Shown here: in pieces, positions 23,283 through 31,959 of the stretch
Layout of the letters: every line of letters starts with the position of its first letter
Numbering within the stretch: the first letter of the stretch is position 1
NCBI GenBank assembly: GCA_014859095.1
Contig: JACUUV010000013.1
Span: forward strand, 1-58,193
Length of the DNA stretch: 58,193 nt
Direction: 5' to 3'
Origin: Clostridia bacterium
GTDB lineage: Bacteria; Bacillota; Clostridia; Peptostreptococcales; Acidaminobacteraceae
Notes under the pieces: generated by a model
Told to the model about the DNA's origin: nothing
Seen by the model: the letters and a program-made list of their open reading frames with translations, nothing else
Database searches by the model: none
Position numbers and translations under genes: made by a program

Positions 23283-26200
23283 ATGAAGAACTTGAGAAAA
23301 CTAAGTTTACTTCTAGTCGTAGTGATGATCATCTCATCATTCACCATGGGGGGATTCGCCGAGACCTATACTGTCAAAGCGGGTGATGTTCTTTGGAGAA
23401 TCGCACAAAGTTATGGCACGGATTATATGACACTCGCGGAATTCAACAATATCGCAGATCCGAACAAGATTTACATAGGCGATAAGATTGAAATTCCAGG
23501 AGATGGAGACGTTGTAAAATCCACTGACAAGATCACTATTCTCGGCACAACAGACTTACACGGCAGAATTTATGCCTATGAGTATGCAGTGGACGAAGTG
23601 GACGTCGATGCGGGTCTTGCAAAAGTTTCAACAATCGTGAAACAAGAACGGGCACTAAATCCGGACTTGTTGCTTATGGATATGGGTGACACTTTACAAG
23701 ACAACAGTGCGGATCTCTTCAATGATTTGCCGGTGCATCCAATGATTCAAGCCATGAACGATATCGGTTATGATACTTGGACTATTGGAAATCATGAATT
23801 CAATTTTGAAAGATCTTTTGTAGATAAGAACATAGACGCCTTTAAAGGTGTAGCACTTGCAGCAAATATCTACAAAGAGGGTACTGCGGAGAGATATGTA
23901 AAGGGTTATGAAATATTTATCATAGATGGTGTGAGAGTCGCTGTAGTTGGAATGATCCCTCCTCACATACCAGTTTGGGAAGCAAGTTCACCTAAAAATT
24001 TCGAAGGTCTTAAGTTTACAGATGTCGAAGAGGAAACAGCAAAAGTCGTCGCTGAACTCGAAGGCAAGTATGACGTCCTCGTTGGAGCATATCACCTAGG
24101 ACCAGAACCAGATCATGATTTTATCGGTATTGATTTGGTCGCCGAAAAGTTTCCTCAGTTTGATGTCATCTTCGGTGGACATGCTCATTCAAAATACGAA
24201 AATGAAATCAATGGCGTAAAATTGATTGAACCAGGTGCATACGGCTGGGCTGTATCAAAAGCTGAAATTGAAGTTGTCAAATCCGCAACTGGATATGACG
24301 TGGTTTCTGTTACAACCCAAAACATTGAAACTGCAAAAGTTGATGAAGATCAAGCCATTTTAGACAAGTACGCTTTTGTACACGAGCAATCAATTGCAGA
24401 TGCGAATACAATCGTAGGAAAAGTGGCGGCTGATTTCGTTGAAAGAGTGGATTATATCACAGGTGAATCAAAAGTGACCACCATGCCTACAATCCAACTT
24501 GAAGATTCAGCATTGATCGACTTGATCAATGAAGTCCAAGCGTTCTATACTGAGGCGCAAATCAGTTCTGCAGCAGCATTTAAGAACGATATGAATTTGG
24601 TTGAAGGCGACTTTAAAAAGAAAAATGCAGCAGACATCTACAAATACACAAACACTTTGATGGGACTCAACATCACAGGTAAGAACCTTAAAGCGTACAT
24701 GGAATGGTCAGCAAGTTATTACAACACATACAAACCGGGTGATGTGACCATCTCATTCAATGAAAATATCAGGGGATACAATTATGACATGTTCTCAGGT
24801 GTCAAATATGAAATCGATATTTCACAGAAACCTGGTAACAGAATCAAAAATCTGACTCTGAACGGCGCACCAATAGTGGACACCCAAACCTACAAACTCG
24901 CTGTGAACAACTATAGATTCGGAACACTTATGAGTCTTGGTCTTGCCACATCGGATGATGTTTACTATGATTCCTATATCGAATTCCAGGATGCAGGAAG
25001 AATCAGAGAGCTGATCGCAACATATCTTGCTTCTGAAAAAGGTGGAATTGCAACCCCTTCAGTTGACAACAACTGGAAAATTGTTGGCGCTGATCTGAAT
25101 CACGAACTCAAAGCTGAAATCTATCAAATGATTATTGATGGAAAAATTGAAATTCCAACTTCTGCTGATGGCAGAACACCAAATGTCAAAGCAGTAAACG
25201 TGTATGATTTGATAAAAGAGGGCCTATTCCCAGCTTACAAGCCTTTGACAATCCTCCATACGAACGATATGCATGGCTTCTTCATCGAAGGCGCTTATGA
25301 TGGTATGGGGGCTCCTAAAATGGCCACATATTACAAAATGATGAAGGACATGAGCGACAACCTTTTGATCATGGATGCAGGGGATGCGCTACAAGGTCAC
25401 AATCTAGTCACACTTTCCAAAGGTGAAGTCGGTACAAGAGTGCTCAATGCACTTGGCTATGACATCATGACACTTGGAAACCATGAATTTGATTATGGTT
25501 CGGATCAAACCTTGAAACTCGCTGGTATGCTTGATTTCCCAATGCTTGCAGCCAACGTCACAAAAGAAGATGGATCATTGTTCGTTGACGATTATAAAAT
25601 CTTCGAAGTGGATGGAATGAAAGTTGGAGTATTCGGTCTTGCCTCGCCAGAAACAACTTATAAATCTCACCCTGACAACACAGTAGGGTTGACATTTGAA
25701 GACATCTACAAAACCGGAGCAGCTATGGTTGCTAAACTCAAGTCCATGAACGTGGATGTGATTGTCGGATTGGTCCATCTGGGCGATGAAGGCGAATACA
25801 CCAGTAAAAGTCTTGTTGAAGCTGTAGATGGCATTGACCTTCTTATTGACGGTCACTCACACTCAGCTTATAGTAATGGCGTCATGGTTGGCAATACTTT
25901 GATTGTTGCAGCCGGAGAAAAAACAAAAAACATCGGAGTCGTTGAGTTTGCCTTTAAAGGCGATTCAGTCGTTTCCATGGGCGCATCATTGTTTACTAAA
26001 AAAGAATCTGAAGTGCTTGTCGACGATGTTGCGATGACCGCACTCGTAGCTGAAATAAAAGCTGCCAACGACATCATCACCGAAGAAGTCGTAGCAACAT
26101 CACCAGTGGTACTCAACGGTGAAAAAGCATCTGTTAGAGCAGGAGAAACCAATCTTGGTAACTTGCTCACAGAAGCTTTGCTCGACATCAGTGGTGCTGA

Positions 26201-26699
26201 CGTGGCTCTCACCAACGGTGGTGGAATCCGTGCATCCATTGATGCAGGTCCTGTAACCAAGGGTGATGTACTGACAGTTCTGCCGTACGGAAATACTGTA
26301 AGAGTCATTGAAGTCACTGGTGCCGATCTGGTCGCAGCTATGGAAAATGGTATTGATATGTATCCAGAAGCTAAAGGCGCATTCCCTCATATCGCAGGGA
26401 TGACAGTTAAGTTCGACTCTACAAAACCAGCTGGAGAAAGAGTGGTTGAACTTAAAGTTGCAGGTGTTCTTGTGGATCTCACAAAGACCTATTCACTCGC
26501 TACCAATGATTTCATCGTCGCTGGCGGAGATGATTACACCATGTTCATCGGAAAGAAAGTTATAGCTGAGTACGGTGCAATGGATGAAGTCCTTATCGAT
26601 TACATGAATAAGGCTGGATTTAATAAAGCGATTGAAGATGGAAGAATTGAAGATGTGTCTGAAACTACCAGTGCAATTGAGTTCCAGATTGCCGCATAA
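23283..26699 (+). CDS. Secreted LysM protein with two metallophosphoesterase/5'-nucleotidase modules
   Basis: A signal peptide (about 1-26) is followed by one LysM domain (YTVKAGDVLWRIAQSYGTDY, about 30-72), predicted to bind cell-wall glycan. Module 1 has TTDLHG, MGDTLQDN, GNHEFNF and GGHAHS; module 2 has HTNDMHG, AGDALQGH, GNHEFDYG and DGHSHS, all metal-binding motifs of calcineurin-like phosphoesterases. Each is followed by a 5'-nucleotidase C-terminal domain. The layout resembles Bacillus YfkN (CpdB-like plus 5'-nucleotidase), but with an N-terminal LysM and no C-terminal anchor seen. It probably salvages extracellular nucleotides. AAAGGAGG precedes the ATG. The 200-bp leader holds an inverted repeat, GATATTCA/TGAATATC (23210-23245). 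Confidence 0.9.
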   Translation: MKNLRKLSLLLVVVMIISSFTMGGFAETYTVKAGDVLWRIAQSYGTDYMTLAEFNNIADPNKIYIGDKIEIPGDGDVVKSTDKITILGTTDLHGRIYAYEYAVDEVDVDAGLAKVSTIVKQERALNPDLLLMDMGDTLQDNSADLFNDLPVHPMIQAMNDIGYDTWTIGNHEFNFERSFVDKNIDAFKGVALAANIYKEGTAERYVKGYEIFIIDGVRVAVVGMIPPHIPVWEASSPKNFEGLKFTDVEEETAKVVAELEGKYDVLVGAYHLGPEPDHDFIGIDLVAEKFPQFDVIFGGHAHSKYENEINGVKLIEPGAYGWAVSKAEIEVVKSATGYDVVSVTTQNIETAKVDEDQAILDKYAFVHEQSIADANTIVGKVAADFVERVDYITGESKVTTMPTIQLEDSALIDLINEVQAFYTEAQISSAAAFKNDMNLVEGDFKKKNAADIYKYTNTLMGLNITGKNLKAYMEWSASYYNTYKPGDVTISFNENIRGYNYDMFSGVKYEIDISQKPGNRIKNLTLNGAPIVDTQTYKLAVNNYRFGTLMSLGLATSDDVYYDSYIEFQDAGRIRELIATYLASEKGGIATPSVDNNWKIVGADLNHELKAEIYQMIIDGKIEIPTSADGRTPNVKAVNVYDLIKEGLFPAYKPLTILHTNDMHGFFIEGAYDGMGAPKMATYYKMMKDMSDNLLIMDAGDALQGHNLVTLSKGEVGTRVLNALGYDIMTLGNHEFDYGSDQTLKLAGMLDFPMLAANVTKEDGSLFVDDYKIFEVDGMKVGVFGLASPETTYKSHPDNTVGLTFEDIYKTGAAMVAKLKSMNVDVIVGLVHLGDEGEYTSKSLVEAVDGIDLLIDGHSHSAYSNGVMVGNTLIVAAGEKTKNIGVVEFAFKGDSVVSMGASLFTKKESEVLVDDVAMTALVAEIKAANDIITEEVVATSPVVLNGEKASVRAGETNLGNLLTEALLDISGADVALTNGGGIRASIDAGPVTKGDVLTVLPYGNTVRVIEVTGADLVAAMENGIDMYPEAKGAFPHIAGMTVKFDSTKPAGERVVELKVAGVLVDLTKTYSLATNDFIVAGGDDYTMFIGKKVIAEYGAMDEVLIDYMNKAGFNKAIEDGRIEDVSETTSAIEFQIAA

Positions 26700-26714
26700 T
26701 TTAATAAGTTCAGG

Positions 26715-26739
26715 AGAGGGCACTTAGGTGCCCTCTTTT
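26715..26739 (+). terminator. Terminator after the nucleotidase gene
   Basis: AGAGGGCAC pairs perfectly with GTGCCCTCT across TTAG, then TTTT. Confidence 0.9.
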
Positions 26740-26794
26740 AATTTGGGTCTCAAAAGCGTATAATTAAGTATAACTATGAAATGGAGGCGCCCAA

Positions 26795-27376
26795 ATGCAT
26801 CAGGAATTCAATTTGACCCGCTACACCAAAATCGTGTCCAAGGCGGCTATTTTCAATTTTTATGAACCGGAGAGAGTTGAAGGTTATTGTAAATCATGTC
26901 CCAATTACAATAAGTTGTGGTCTTGTCCTCCACATGAATTTGATGCGATCTCATTCCTTAATCCATATACATATGTATTGCTTTTGGGAGAAAAAATCGT
27001 TAGAAACGAATATTCTGAATTCAACGATTCAATGAATTCGTATTTTCAGAAAGTCAGAAGGCAGTTGGGCGATCAACTGATCGCATTGAGCAAAAAAGAA
27101 GAAGTCGAAGTGCTCATTGCGGGCAATTGTTATTTGTGCGAGGATTGTATCAGAACCGAAGGTAAAAGTTGCAGATATGAAGATCGGATGAAATATTCAC
27201 TGGAATCCATTGGTTTTATGGTGGGTGATATCGCCAGTGAGCTGCTAGGTATCGGGCTGGAATGGCCAGAAGAAGGAATGGAGGCGTCATCGCTGATGAC
27301 GGTTGGGGCAATCTTCGCAAAAGATGAAGCACTGCTGGAATCTATTTTGGAGCAGTGGAGGGAAACATATGAATAA
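26795..27376 (+). CDS. DUF2284-type metal-binding protein
   Basis: The 193-aa product has the cysteine layout of the DUF2284 group: CKSCPNYNKLWSCPP (about residues 33-47) and CYLCEDCIRTEGKSC near 110-124, typical of zinc or iron-sulfur binding. The function of the family is unknown. GGAGG lies 7-8 nt before the ATG. The next small gene starts inside its last codons, so the two are translationally coupled. It leads a four-gene run with a B3/4-domain protein and a nucleotidyltransferase. Confidence 0.8.
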   Translation: MHQEFNLTRYTKIVSKAAIFNFYEPERVEGYCKSCPNYNKLWSCPPHEFDAISFLNPYTYVLLLGEKIVRNEYSEFNDSMNSYFQKVRRQLGDQLIALSKKEEVEVLIAGNCYLCEDCIRTEGKSCRYEDRMKYSLESIGFMVGDIASELLGIGLEWPEEGMEASSLMTVGAIFAKDEALLESILEQWRETYE

Positions 27377-27578
27377 GGAACTCAAAGAAAAAGATCCAAA
27401 GGAACAGGAACTGATCAAAAAAATCGCTTATCATGAAGCTTATAGTTTGGCCTATAAAGTACGATTGGCTCAAAAATTACTTTTCAGAGGTGCCAAAATT
27501 GTGGGTACTGCGGCAAGCAAAGGCGGGAAGATGGTTAAGAAAAAACGCGCTGAACGCAAGGAAAATCCCAAGACATAA
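27369..27578 (+). CDS. Small basic protein of unknown function, 69 aa
   Basis: From the ATG at 27369, 7 nt after GGAGG, the product starts MNKELKEKDPKEQELIKKIA and ends in a run of Lys and Arg (GGKMVKKKRAERKE). It overlaps the DUF2284-type gene by 8 bp in another frame. There are no cysteines or membrane segments. The strong positive charge suggests nucleic-acid or ribosome association, but this is only inference; I do not recognise the family. Confidence 0.7.
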   Translation: MNKELKEKDPKEQELIKKIAYHEAYSLAYKVRLAQKLLFRGAKIVGTAASKGGKMVKKKRAERKENPKT

Positions 27579-27595
27579 AAAAGGGGAGGAAAAGC

Positions 27596-28291
27596 ATGAG
27601 ATACACTGTAGATCCCAAAGTGTTCAAACTTCAAGAGGATATCAAATTCGGCATTATCATTGGAAAACACCTTACGAACACAGAGACCACCGATGAAGAC
27701 GAATCCAGATTGAGAAGGGCTGAAGAGCAAATGAGGAGCACCATTCAACCAGATCAACTGAGAGAAGTACGAAATGTCGCATTGTATAGAGAGGTCATGA
27801 CCAGGGCTGGAATCAATCCCAACAAGTATTTGGTTTCGGTCGAGGCCATGTTCAAGCGAATATTGAAAGGTGGTAATTTACCTAAAATCAATGCGCTTGT
27901 GGATTTATGCAATGCTGTATCGGTTGAGCAGGTCATCTCACTTGGAGGACATGATCTTGACGATATCACACATGACATGGAAGTGCGTTTCAGCCATTCA
28001 GAAGATCGATTTTTGCCATTTGGTGCGGAAGATTACGAACCAGTGGACGAGAATGAACTGGTCTTCACAAGTGGCCATATCGTACAAACCAGAAAATGGG
28101 TGTGGCGCCAAAGTGAACTGGGCAAAATGACACTGAACAGTAGCAATATAGTATTTCAATTGGTTGGATTCGGAGACGATCCATCTTTTGATAATGCGAT
28201 GAGGTCGATTGAAGACCTTGTAATAGACCGGTTCAATGGCAATTTCAAGTCGTTTGTTGTAGATGCAACCAATCAGAGTATTGAGTTTTAA
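27596..28291 (+). CDS. B3/4 tRNA-editing-like domain protein (first paralogue)
   Basis: The 231-aa protein resembles the stand-alone B3/B4 domain found in phenylalanyl-tRNA synthetase beta subunits, with characteristic YREVMTRAGINPNKYLVSVEAMFKRILKGGNLPKINALVDLCN. In PheRS this domain edits mischarged Tyr-tRNA-Phe; the role of free-standing copies is uncertain. A GGGGAGG ribosome site precedes the ATG. A second protein with the same core is encoded at 42776-43402. It is 1 bp from the nucleotidyltransferase gene downstream. Confidence 0.85.
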   Translation: MRYTVDPKVFKLQEDIKFGIIIGKHLTNTETTDEDESRLRRAEEQMRSTIQPDQLREVRNVALYREVMTRAGINPNKYLVSVEAMFKRILKGGNLPKINALVDLCNAVSVEQVISLGGHDLDDITHDMEVRFSHSEDRFLPFGAEDYEPVDENELVFTSGHIVQTRKWVWRQSELGKMTLNSSNIVFQLVGFGDDPSFDNAMRSIEDLVIDRFNGNFKSFVVDATNQSIEF

Positions 28292-28292
28292 T

Positions 28293-28775
28293 ATGAAGAC
28301 AGGACTAACTATAGGCAAATACGCGCCCCTTCACAAGGGACATCAGCATATTATTGAAAAAGCACTGGAGGAAATGGACGAATTGATCGTTATTGTCTAT
28401 GATGCTCCCAAATTGACTAAGATCCCACTGGAAGTAAGAGCCGGATGGATCAGAAAGCTTTATCCGGGTATTAGGGTGATTGAAGCAAATGAAGTACCGA
28501 ACGACGTGGGCTACACTGAGGTAATCCAAAAGAAACATGAGAATTATATCCTATCATTGGTTGAGGGGTTCAAGATTGCTGCTTTTTATTCCAGCGAATC
28601 CTATGGTGAGCGAATGAGCAAGGCACTCAGTGCGGAAAACAGAATTGTGGATATAGACCGTAAAACCATCAACATCTCCGCAACCGAAATCCGTCATGAC
28701 CCTTATGGGTGTCGCGACTTTATAGAGCCAATTGTATTTTTGGATTTGATCCGTTATGACTATCACAAAATTTGA
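28293..28775 (+). CDS. NadR-like adenylyl/cytidylyltransferase-fold protein
   Basis: GKYAPLHKGHQHIIEKAL near the N-terminus carries the nucleotidyltransferase HxGH motif (HKGH), and INISATEIRHDPY near residue 130 matches the ISSTxxR nucleotide-binding loop. At 160 aa it corresponds to the N-terminal NMN-adenylyltransferase domain of NadR without the kinase domain. It may thus act in NAD synthesis, but other transfer reactions in this superfamily cannot be excluded. The ATG at 28293 follows the previous stop codon by 1 bp. Confidence 0.8.
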   Translation: MKTGLTIGKYAPLHKGHQHIIEKALEEMDELIVIVYDAPKLTKIPLEVRAGWIRKLYPGIRVIEANEVPNDVGYTEVIQKKHENYILSLVEGFKIAAFYSSESYGERMSKALSAENRIVDIDRKTINISATEIRHDPYGCRDFIEPIVFLDLIRYDYHKI

Positions 28776-28807
28776 AGTTGAAATGAAGATAAAAGAAGGT
28801 GGGTTTT

Positions 28808-28882
28808 ATGACGTATCTATCATGGTTCAATGTCATACTACTTACCTTGGCTTTTTTAGTGAATTCAAGCACCAAACAATAA
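28808..28882 (+). CDS. Candidate 24-aa single-span membrane peptide
   Basis: AAGGTGGG at 28796-28803 precedes an ATG encoding MTYLSWFNVILLTLAFLVNS plus STKQ, a short hydrophobic helix with a polar tail. A terminator begins at its stop codon. The good ribosome site, the exact fit between gene and terminator, and the membrane-like composition support a real small gene, though such a short frame could arise by chance. The function is unknown. Confidence 0.4.
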   Translation: MTYLSWFNVILLTLAFLVNSSTKQ

Positions 28883-28914
28883 GGCAGGTCATTAGATTAT
28901 TGCCTTTTTTTTTT
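28881..28914 (+). terminator. Terminator with ten-T tract
   Basis: AAGGCA (28881-28886) pairs with TGCCTT (28901-28906), followed by T to 28914. It ends the 26.8-28.9 kb operon. From here to 29114 the sequence is AT-rich and holds only the promoter region of the flavoprotein gene. Confidence 0.75.
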
Positions 28915-29078
28915 GCAATGAAACTGCGATTTATAACCTATCTTCATAACAATCATTCTGATTAACATTTTGACTTTCATAAGACACGCCTTCATAAGTT
29001 TATTGTGGCTTGTTCCATATTATTTTTCTATTACGAAAAATGTTTTTTGAAAATTCACTATATTGTTATGATAATCAG

Positions 29079-29093
29079 TTATAATAATAGTAA
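29079..29093 (+). promoter_or_regulatory. -10 region with PerR-box-like sequence
   Basis: TTATAATAATAGTAA matches the PerR box TTATAATnATTATAA at all but two positions and contains the likely -10 TATAAT (29080-29085). A PerR-type peroxide control of a thiol/disulfide flavoprotein would make sense. The region is AT-rich, so chance similarity is possible. Confidence 0.35.
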
Positions 29094-29114
29094 CAAAAAA
29101 AGGAGGAACCAATA

Positions 29115-30458
29115 ATGAAAAACATAATTGTAATCGGTGGTGTGGCAGCCGGCATGAGCTGTGCGGCAAAACTTCACAGGGAAAGCAAAGATGTGGAGAT
29201 CACCGTATATGAAATGGGAAAAGAAATTTCGTACGGAGCATGTGGTTTGCCTTATTATATAGGAGATGTCATATCCGATTCCGATCAATTGATTATAAAG
29301 AGGCCAGAAGACTTTATTACCGAGAGATTCGATATCAAAATCATGAATCAGGTAATAAGAGTGAATCCAGTTGCCAAAACAATTGTCGTGAGGGATTTGA
29401 CAAGTGGAACTGAATTAGAGAAAAGCTATGATCAACTGGTGGTTGCATCAGGAGCAAGCCCTGTTCAACCTGATTTCATGAAAAAACGCATCAAAAACGT
29501 CTTTGTACTCAGAGATATTCCTGATGGGGAGCGAATCAAAAAAGTTGCCATGGACAAAAGAATCAGAAATGTGGCAATAATCGGTGGGGGATATATTGGA
29601 CTTGAACTCGCGGAGGCTTTTTCCAATCTGGGTAAAGATGTGATTGTAATCAACCGTTCGGAAAACATCATGAAAACTTTTGACAGTGAAATACGGGCAA
29701 TACTTTTGGATGAACTTCATAGAAACGGCATAGAGTTGCATCTGAATGATGAAGTTGAAGAATTGATCATAGACGAACAAGACAATGTGCAAGGAGTGAA
29801 GACGACTGAAGGATTGTACCCTGCTGATCTTGTGGTTGTCGCGATTGGTGTGAGGCCTGCGACTTCATTTTTAGAGGGCACTGGAATAGAAATGCTTAGT
29901 AATGGTGCAATTATCGTAAATGAAAGATTGGAATCCAGTATAAAGGATATTTATGCAATAGGGGACTGTGCCACACTATATCATAGAATACTCCATGAAA
30001 ACACACATATCCCTTTAGCAACCTATGCAAACAAACAGGGAAGGATTCTCGGAGATATTTTAGCGGGCAAAAAAGTAACATTTCCAGGAGGTCTTGGAGC
30101 ATCCGTTGTGAAAATATTCGATCTGACCCTTAGTCAAGTTGGAATCAACGAAAAACAGGCGATCAGTCATGAGTTCGACTATGATACGGCTTTCATCAAA
30201 GGATATGATCATGCAAGTTATTACCCGAACAACACTCCAGTCCATATCAAATATATTTTTGATAAAGAGACTCATGTGTTACTAGGCGCACAAATGGTGG
30301 GAAAGCAAGGTGTAGCACATAGAATAGATGCTTTGTCGATTGTCATTGATAAAGCAATGACGCTTGAAGAACTTGCATTAAGCGATTTTGTTTATTCACC
30401 GCCTTTTTCAGGACCATGGGATCCTATGCAAGTGGCTGCTAACGTAGCAAAGAAATAA
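29115..30458 (+). CDS. CoA-disulfide reductase-like FAD/NAD(P) oxidoreductase
   Basis: This 447-aa flavoprotein belongs to the pyridine nucleotide-disulfide oxidoreductase class III group, which includes CoA-disulfide reductases and NADH oxidases. The FAD-binding motif is IGGVAAGMSCAAKLHR. The single redox cysteine lies in SYGACGLPYYIGD (about Cys43), the NAD(P)H-binding motif is IGGGYIGLELAEAF, and the second FAD motif is IYAIGDCA. It probably reduces CoA disulfide, peroxide or oxygen in the cytoplasm. AAAGGAGGA precedes the ATG. It is likely induced by oxidative stress. Confidence 0.88.
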   Translation: MKNIIVIGGVAAGMSCAAKLHRESKDVEITVYEMGKEISYGACGLPYYIGDVISDSDQLIIKRPEDFITERFDIKIMNQVIRVNPVAKTIVVRDLTSGTELEKSYDQLVVASGASPVQPDFMKKRIKNVFVLRDIPDGERIKKVAMDKRIRNVAIIGGGYIGLELAEAFSNLGKDVIVINRSENIMKTFDSEIRAILLDELHRNGIELHLNDEVEELIIDEQDNVQGVKTTEGLYPADLVVVAIGVRPATSFLEGTGIEMLSNGAIIVNERLESSIKDIYAIGDCATLYHRILHENTHIPLATYANKQGRILGDILAGKKVTFPGGLGASVVKIFDLTLSQVGINEKQAISHEFDYDTAFIKGYDHASYYPNNTPVHIKYIFDKETHVLLGAQMVGKQGVAHRIDALSIVIDKAMTLEELALSDFVYSPPFSGPWDPMQVAANVAKK

Positions 30459-30476
30459 TATGGAGACGATCAACCA

Positions 30477-30563
30477 ATGAAGATTGTTTGTTCGGAACTA
30501 CAAATTGAAGATGCCATAAAAACAAAGGAAATGGATGCATCACAATTTGTGTGCAAAGCTTGA
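30477..30563 (+). CDS. Small ORF with possible in-frame TGA (28 aa, or 46 aa if read through)
   Basis: An ATG at 30477, about 10 nt after GGAG, opens MKIVCSELQIEDAIKTKEMD and ends FVCKA before TGA at 30561. The same frame continues for 17 more protein-like codons (REVNGKYYLKARESYDN) to TAG at 30615, making the motif C-K-A-TGA, a potential CxxC or CxxU. This could be a nonsense mutation, a selenocysteine codon, or chance. No clear SECIS hairpin was recognised. The extended frame overlaps the start of the next gene by 11 bp. Confidence 0.3.
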   Translation: MKIVCSELQIEDAIKTKEMDASQFVCKA

Positions 30564-30606
30564 CGTGAAGTGAATGGAAAATACTATTTGAAAGCGAGGG
30601 AATCAT

Positions 30607-31152
30607 ATGATAATTAGAAAATTGGACACATATTCTGAGTATGGCAAGGCAATCGAACTCAGGGTGAGATGCTGGGATGAGGAACTCGCGGGGTATGCCT
30701 CCAATAGACTCGATGCGGATAAGGAACTCGATTTTTTGATAGAATGGGAGCAATCTGCCGAAGAGAACGATGATGTACGCAGTATTTATGGTGTTTTTGA
30801 AAGTGGTGAATTTGCTGGATTCGCAGGTGCAAGTTATGCCGAATCATCGGATTCGGATCATGGCTTTGAGTTGAATTATCTTTTTGTACATGAAGATTAC
30901 AGAGGTAAGGCTTACTCATTTCATTTGATGAAAAAACTTTTAGAGGAGTTCATAGCGCATGGCAAGACAGAAATGATCGTCTACAGTCATCGGCATGCCC
31001 CATCCAATAATCTATACCGGAAACTGGGCGGAAAAGTGATCAGAGAAGTCGTACAAGGGGGTGAGGATCACTTTCAGATTGATGTATTCATTTTCGATGC
31101 CAAAAAATTGAACACAAGAATCCAAAAAGCATTAAGTGCGAAGAAAACTTGA
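30607..31152 (+). CDS. GNAT-family N-acetyltransferase
   Basis: The protein (181 aa) has the GNAT core: FELNYLFVHEDYRGKAYSFHLMKKLLEEF contains beta-4 and the acetyl-CoA pyrophosphate loop (in the form RGKAYS, a weakly conserved Q/RxxGxG/A), followed by SNNLYRKLGGKVI, the typical ending NxxxxxYxKLGF. The substrate is unknown. GCGAGGG precedes the ATG. Confidence 0.82.
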   Translation: MIIRKLDTYSEYGKAIELRVRCWDEELAGYASNRLDADKELDFLIEWEQSAEENDDVRSIYGVFESGEFAGFAGASYAESSDSDHGFELNYLFVHEDYRGKAYSFHLMKKLLEEFIAHGKTEMIVYSHRHAPSNNLYRKLGGKVIREVVQGGEDHFQIDVFIFDAKKLNTRIQKALSAKKT

Positions 31153-31161
31153 GTAGGATGA

Positions 31162-31275
31162 GAGTATCCTTCTTTTCCTGAATTGTCGGATGGACTATAT
31201 CAGAACTTATATGACAATGCGATGCTGCAATCGATGTACGAAAACAATATATCTCAGTTCACCCCTTTTGCGTAA
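31162..31275 (+). pseudogene. Possible coding remnant in the gap after the GNAT gene
   Basis: A 37-codon open frame without a start reads EYPSFPELSDGLYQNLYDNA and continues to QFTPFA before TAA, with codon use like neighbouring genes. Nothing was recognised by family. It may be the C-terminal end of a lost gene. The gap otherwise holds the TATAAT at 31335-31340 of the next gene. Confidence 0.25.
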
Positions 31276-31353
31276 GGGTATGAATTTTGAATTTTATATG
31301 TTAGAGTGTAACAAATCAACACCCTTTAACGTTTTATAATAGAGGTGGGGCAT

Positions 31354-31959
31354 ATGGGAAAAGGTAAACGTTTTTTTGCAATCATGACTATGTTGATTCT
31401 TTCGATCGTTTTCATAGCAATCGAAAGTGATCCAATTACCATTGCAATAGGTTTGATTTTTTTATTGATGGTGGAAGTGTTCTTTTGTGAATTGACCTAC
31501 CATCTTAGTCTGATCAAAGATAGGGAAAATCATTTGTTGATGAAACTGGAAAATCCAATGTCGCTGTCCGGAATCCATATTGTATTTGGACTGCTGATGA
31601 TTTCAGTATCGATGTTTGCGATCATAAGGTTTGAAACCAGATTGCTCTACATTGTCATCACAATGGTTTTGGGACTCTTTACGGTTTTGATCAAAAAAAA
31701 CAGAGTATTGATATTGACGCACCAATTTGTGATGATTCATGGAATCAAATACAGTTGGGATGCAATCTGTGACGTGATGACAGAAGAAAACTCCGGTATG
31801 AGCAAAAGATTCAATCTGGTGATCATCGTCACAGAACGTAAGGGTTTTAGAATTGTGACTTGTTCAAAAAAAATAAATCTCACAGTGGATGAATGGGAAA
31901 ATTACTTTGCGTTGGAGATTTTATCCTCATTTTACAAATCCAGAGTCAGTACGATGTAA
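31354..31959 (+). CDS. Membrane protein of unknown function, 201 aa
   Basis: Two hydrophobic hairpins, four segments at about 8-45 and 72-112, are followed by a soluble C-terminal domain of about 85 residues (HQFVMIHGIKYSWDAICDVM and onward) that looks like a small beta-rich cap. This layout resembles the 163-aa protein at 51047-51538, and both may belong to a group of membrane proteins with a PH-like tail (inference). The ATG at 31354 is preceded by AGAGGTGGGG. A shared hairpin terminator separates it from the convergent ATPase gene. Confidence 0.65.
   Translation: MGKGKRFFAIMTMLILSIVFIAIESDPITIAIGLIFLLMVEVFFCELTYHLSLIKDRENHLLMKLENPMSLSGIHIVFGLLMISVSMFAIIRFETRLLYIVITMVLGLFTVLIKKNRVLILTHQFVMIHGIKYSWDAICDVMTEENSGMSKRFNLVIIVTERKGFRIVTCSKKINLTVDEWENYFALEILSSFYKSRVSTM

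Noticed and set aside
28756-28965. 69-codon ORF starting inside the nucleotidyltransferase gene
   Set aside because: It overlaps a coding region out of frame, crosses the terminator and has no ribosome site. The 24-codon ORF at 28808 is a better reading.
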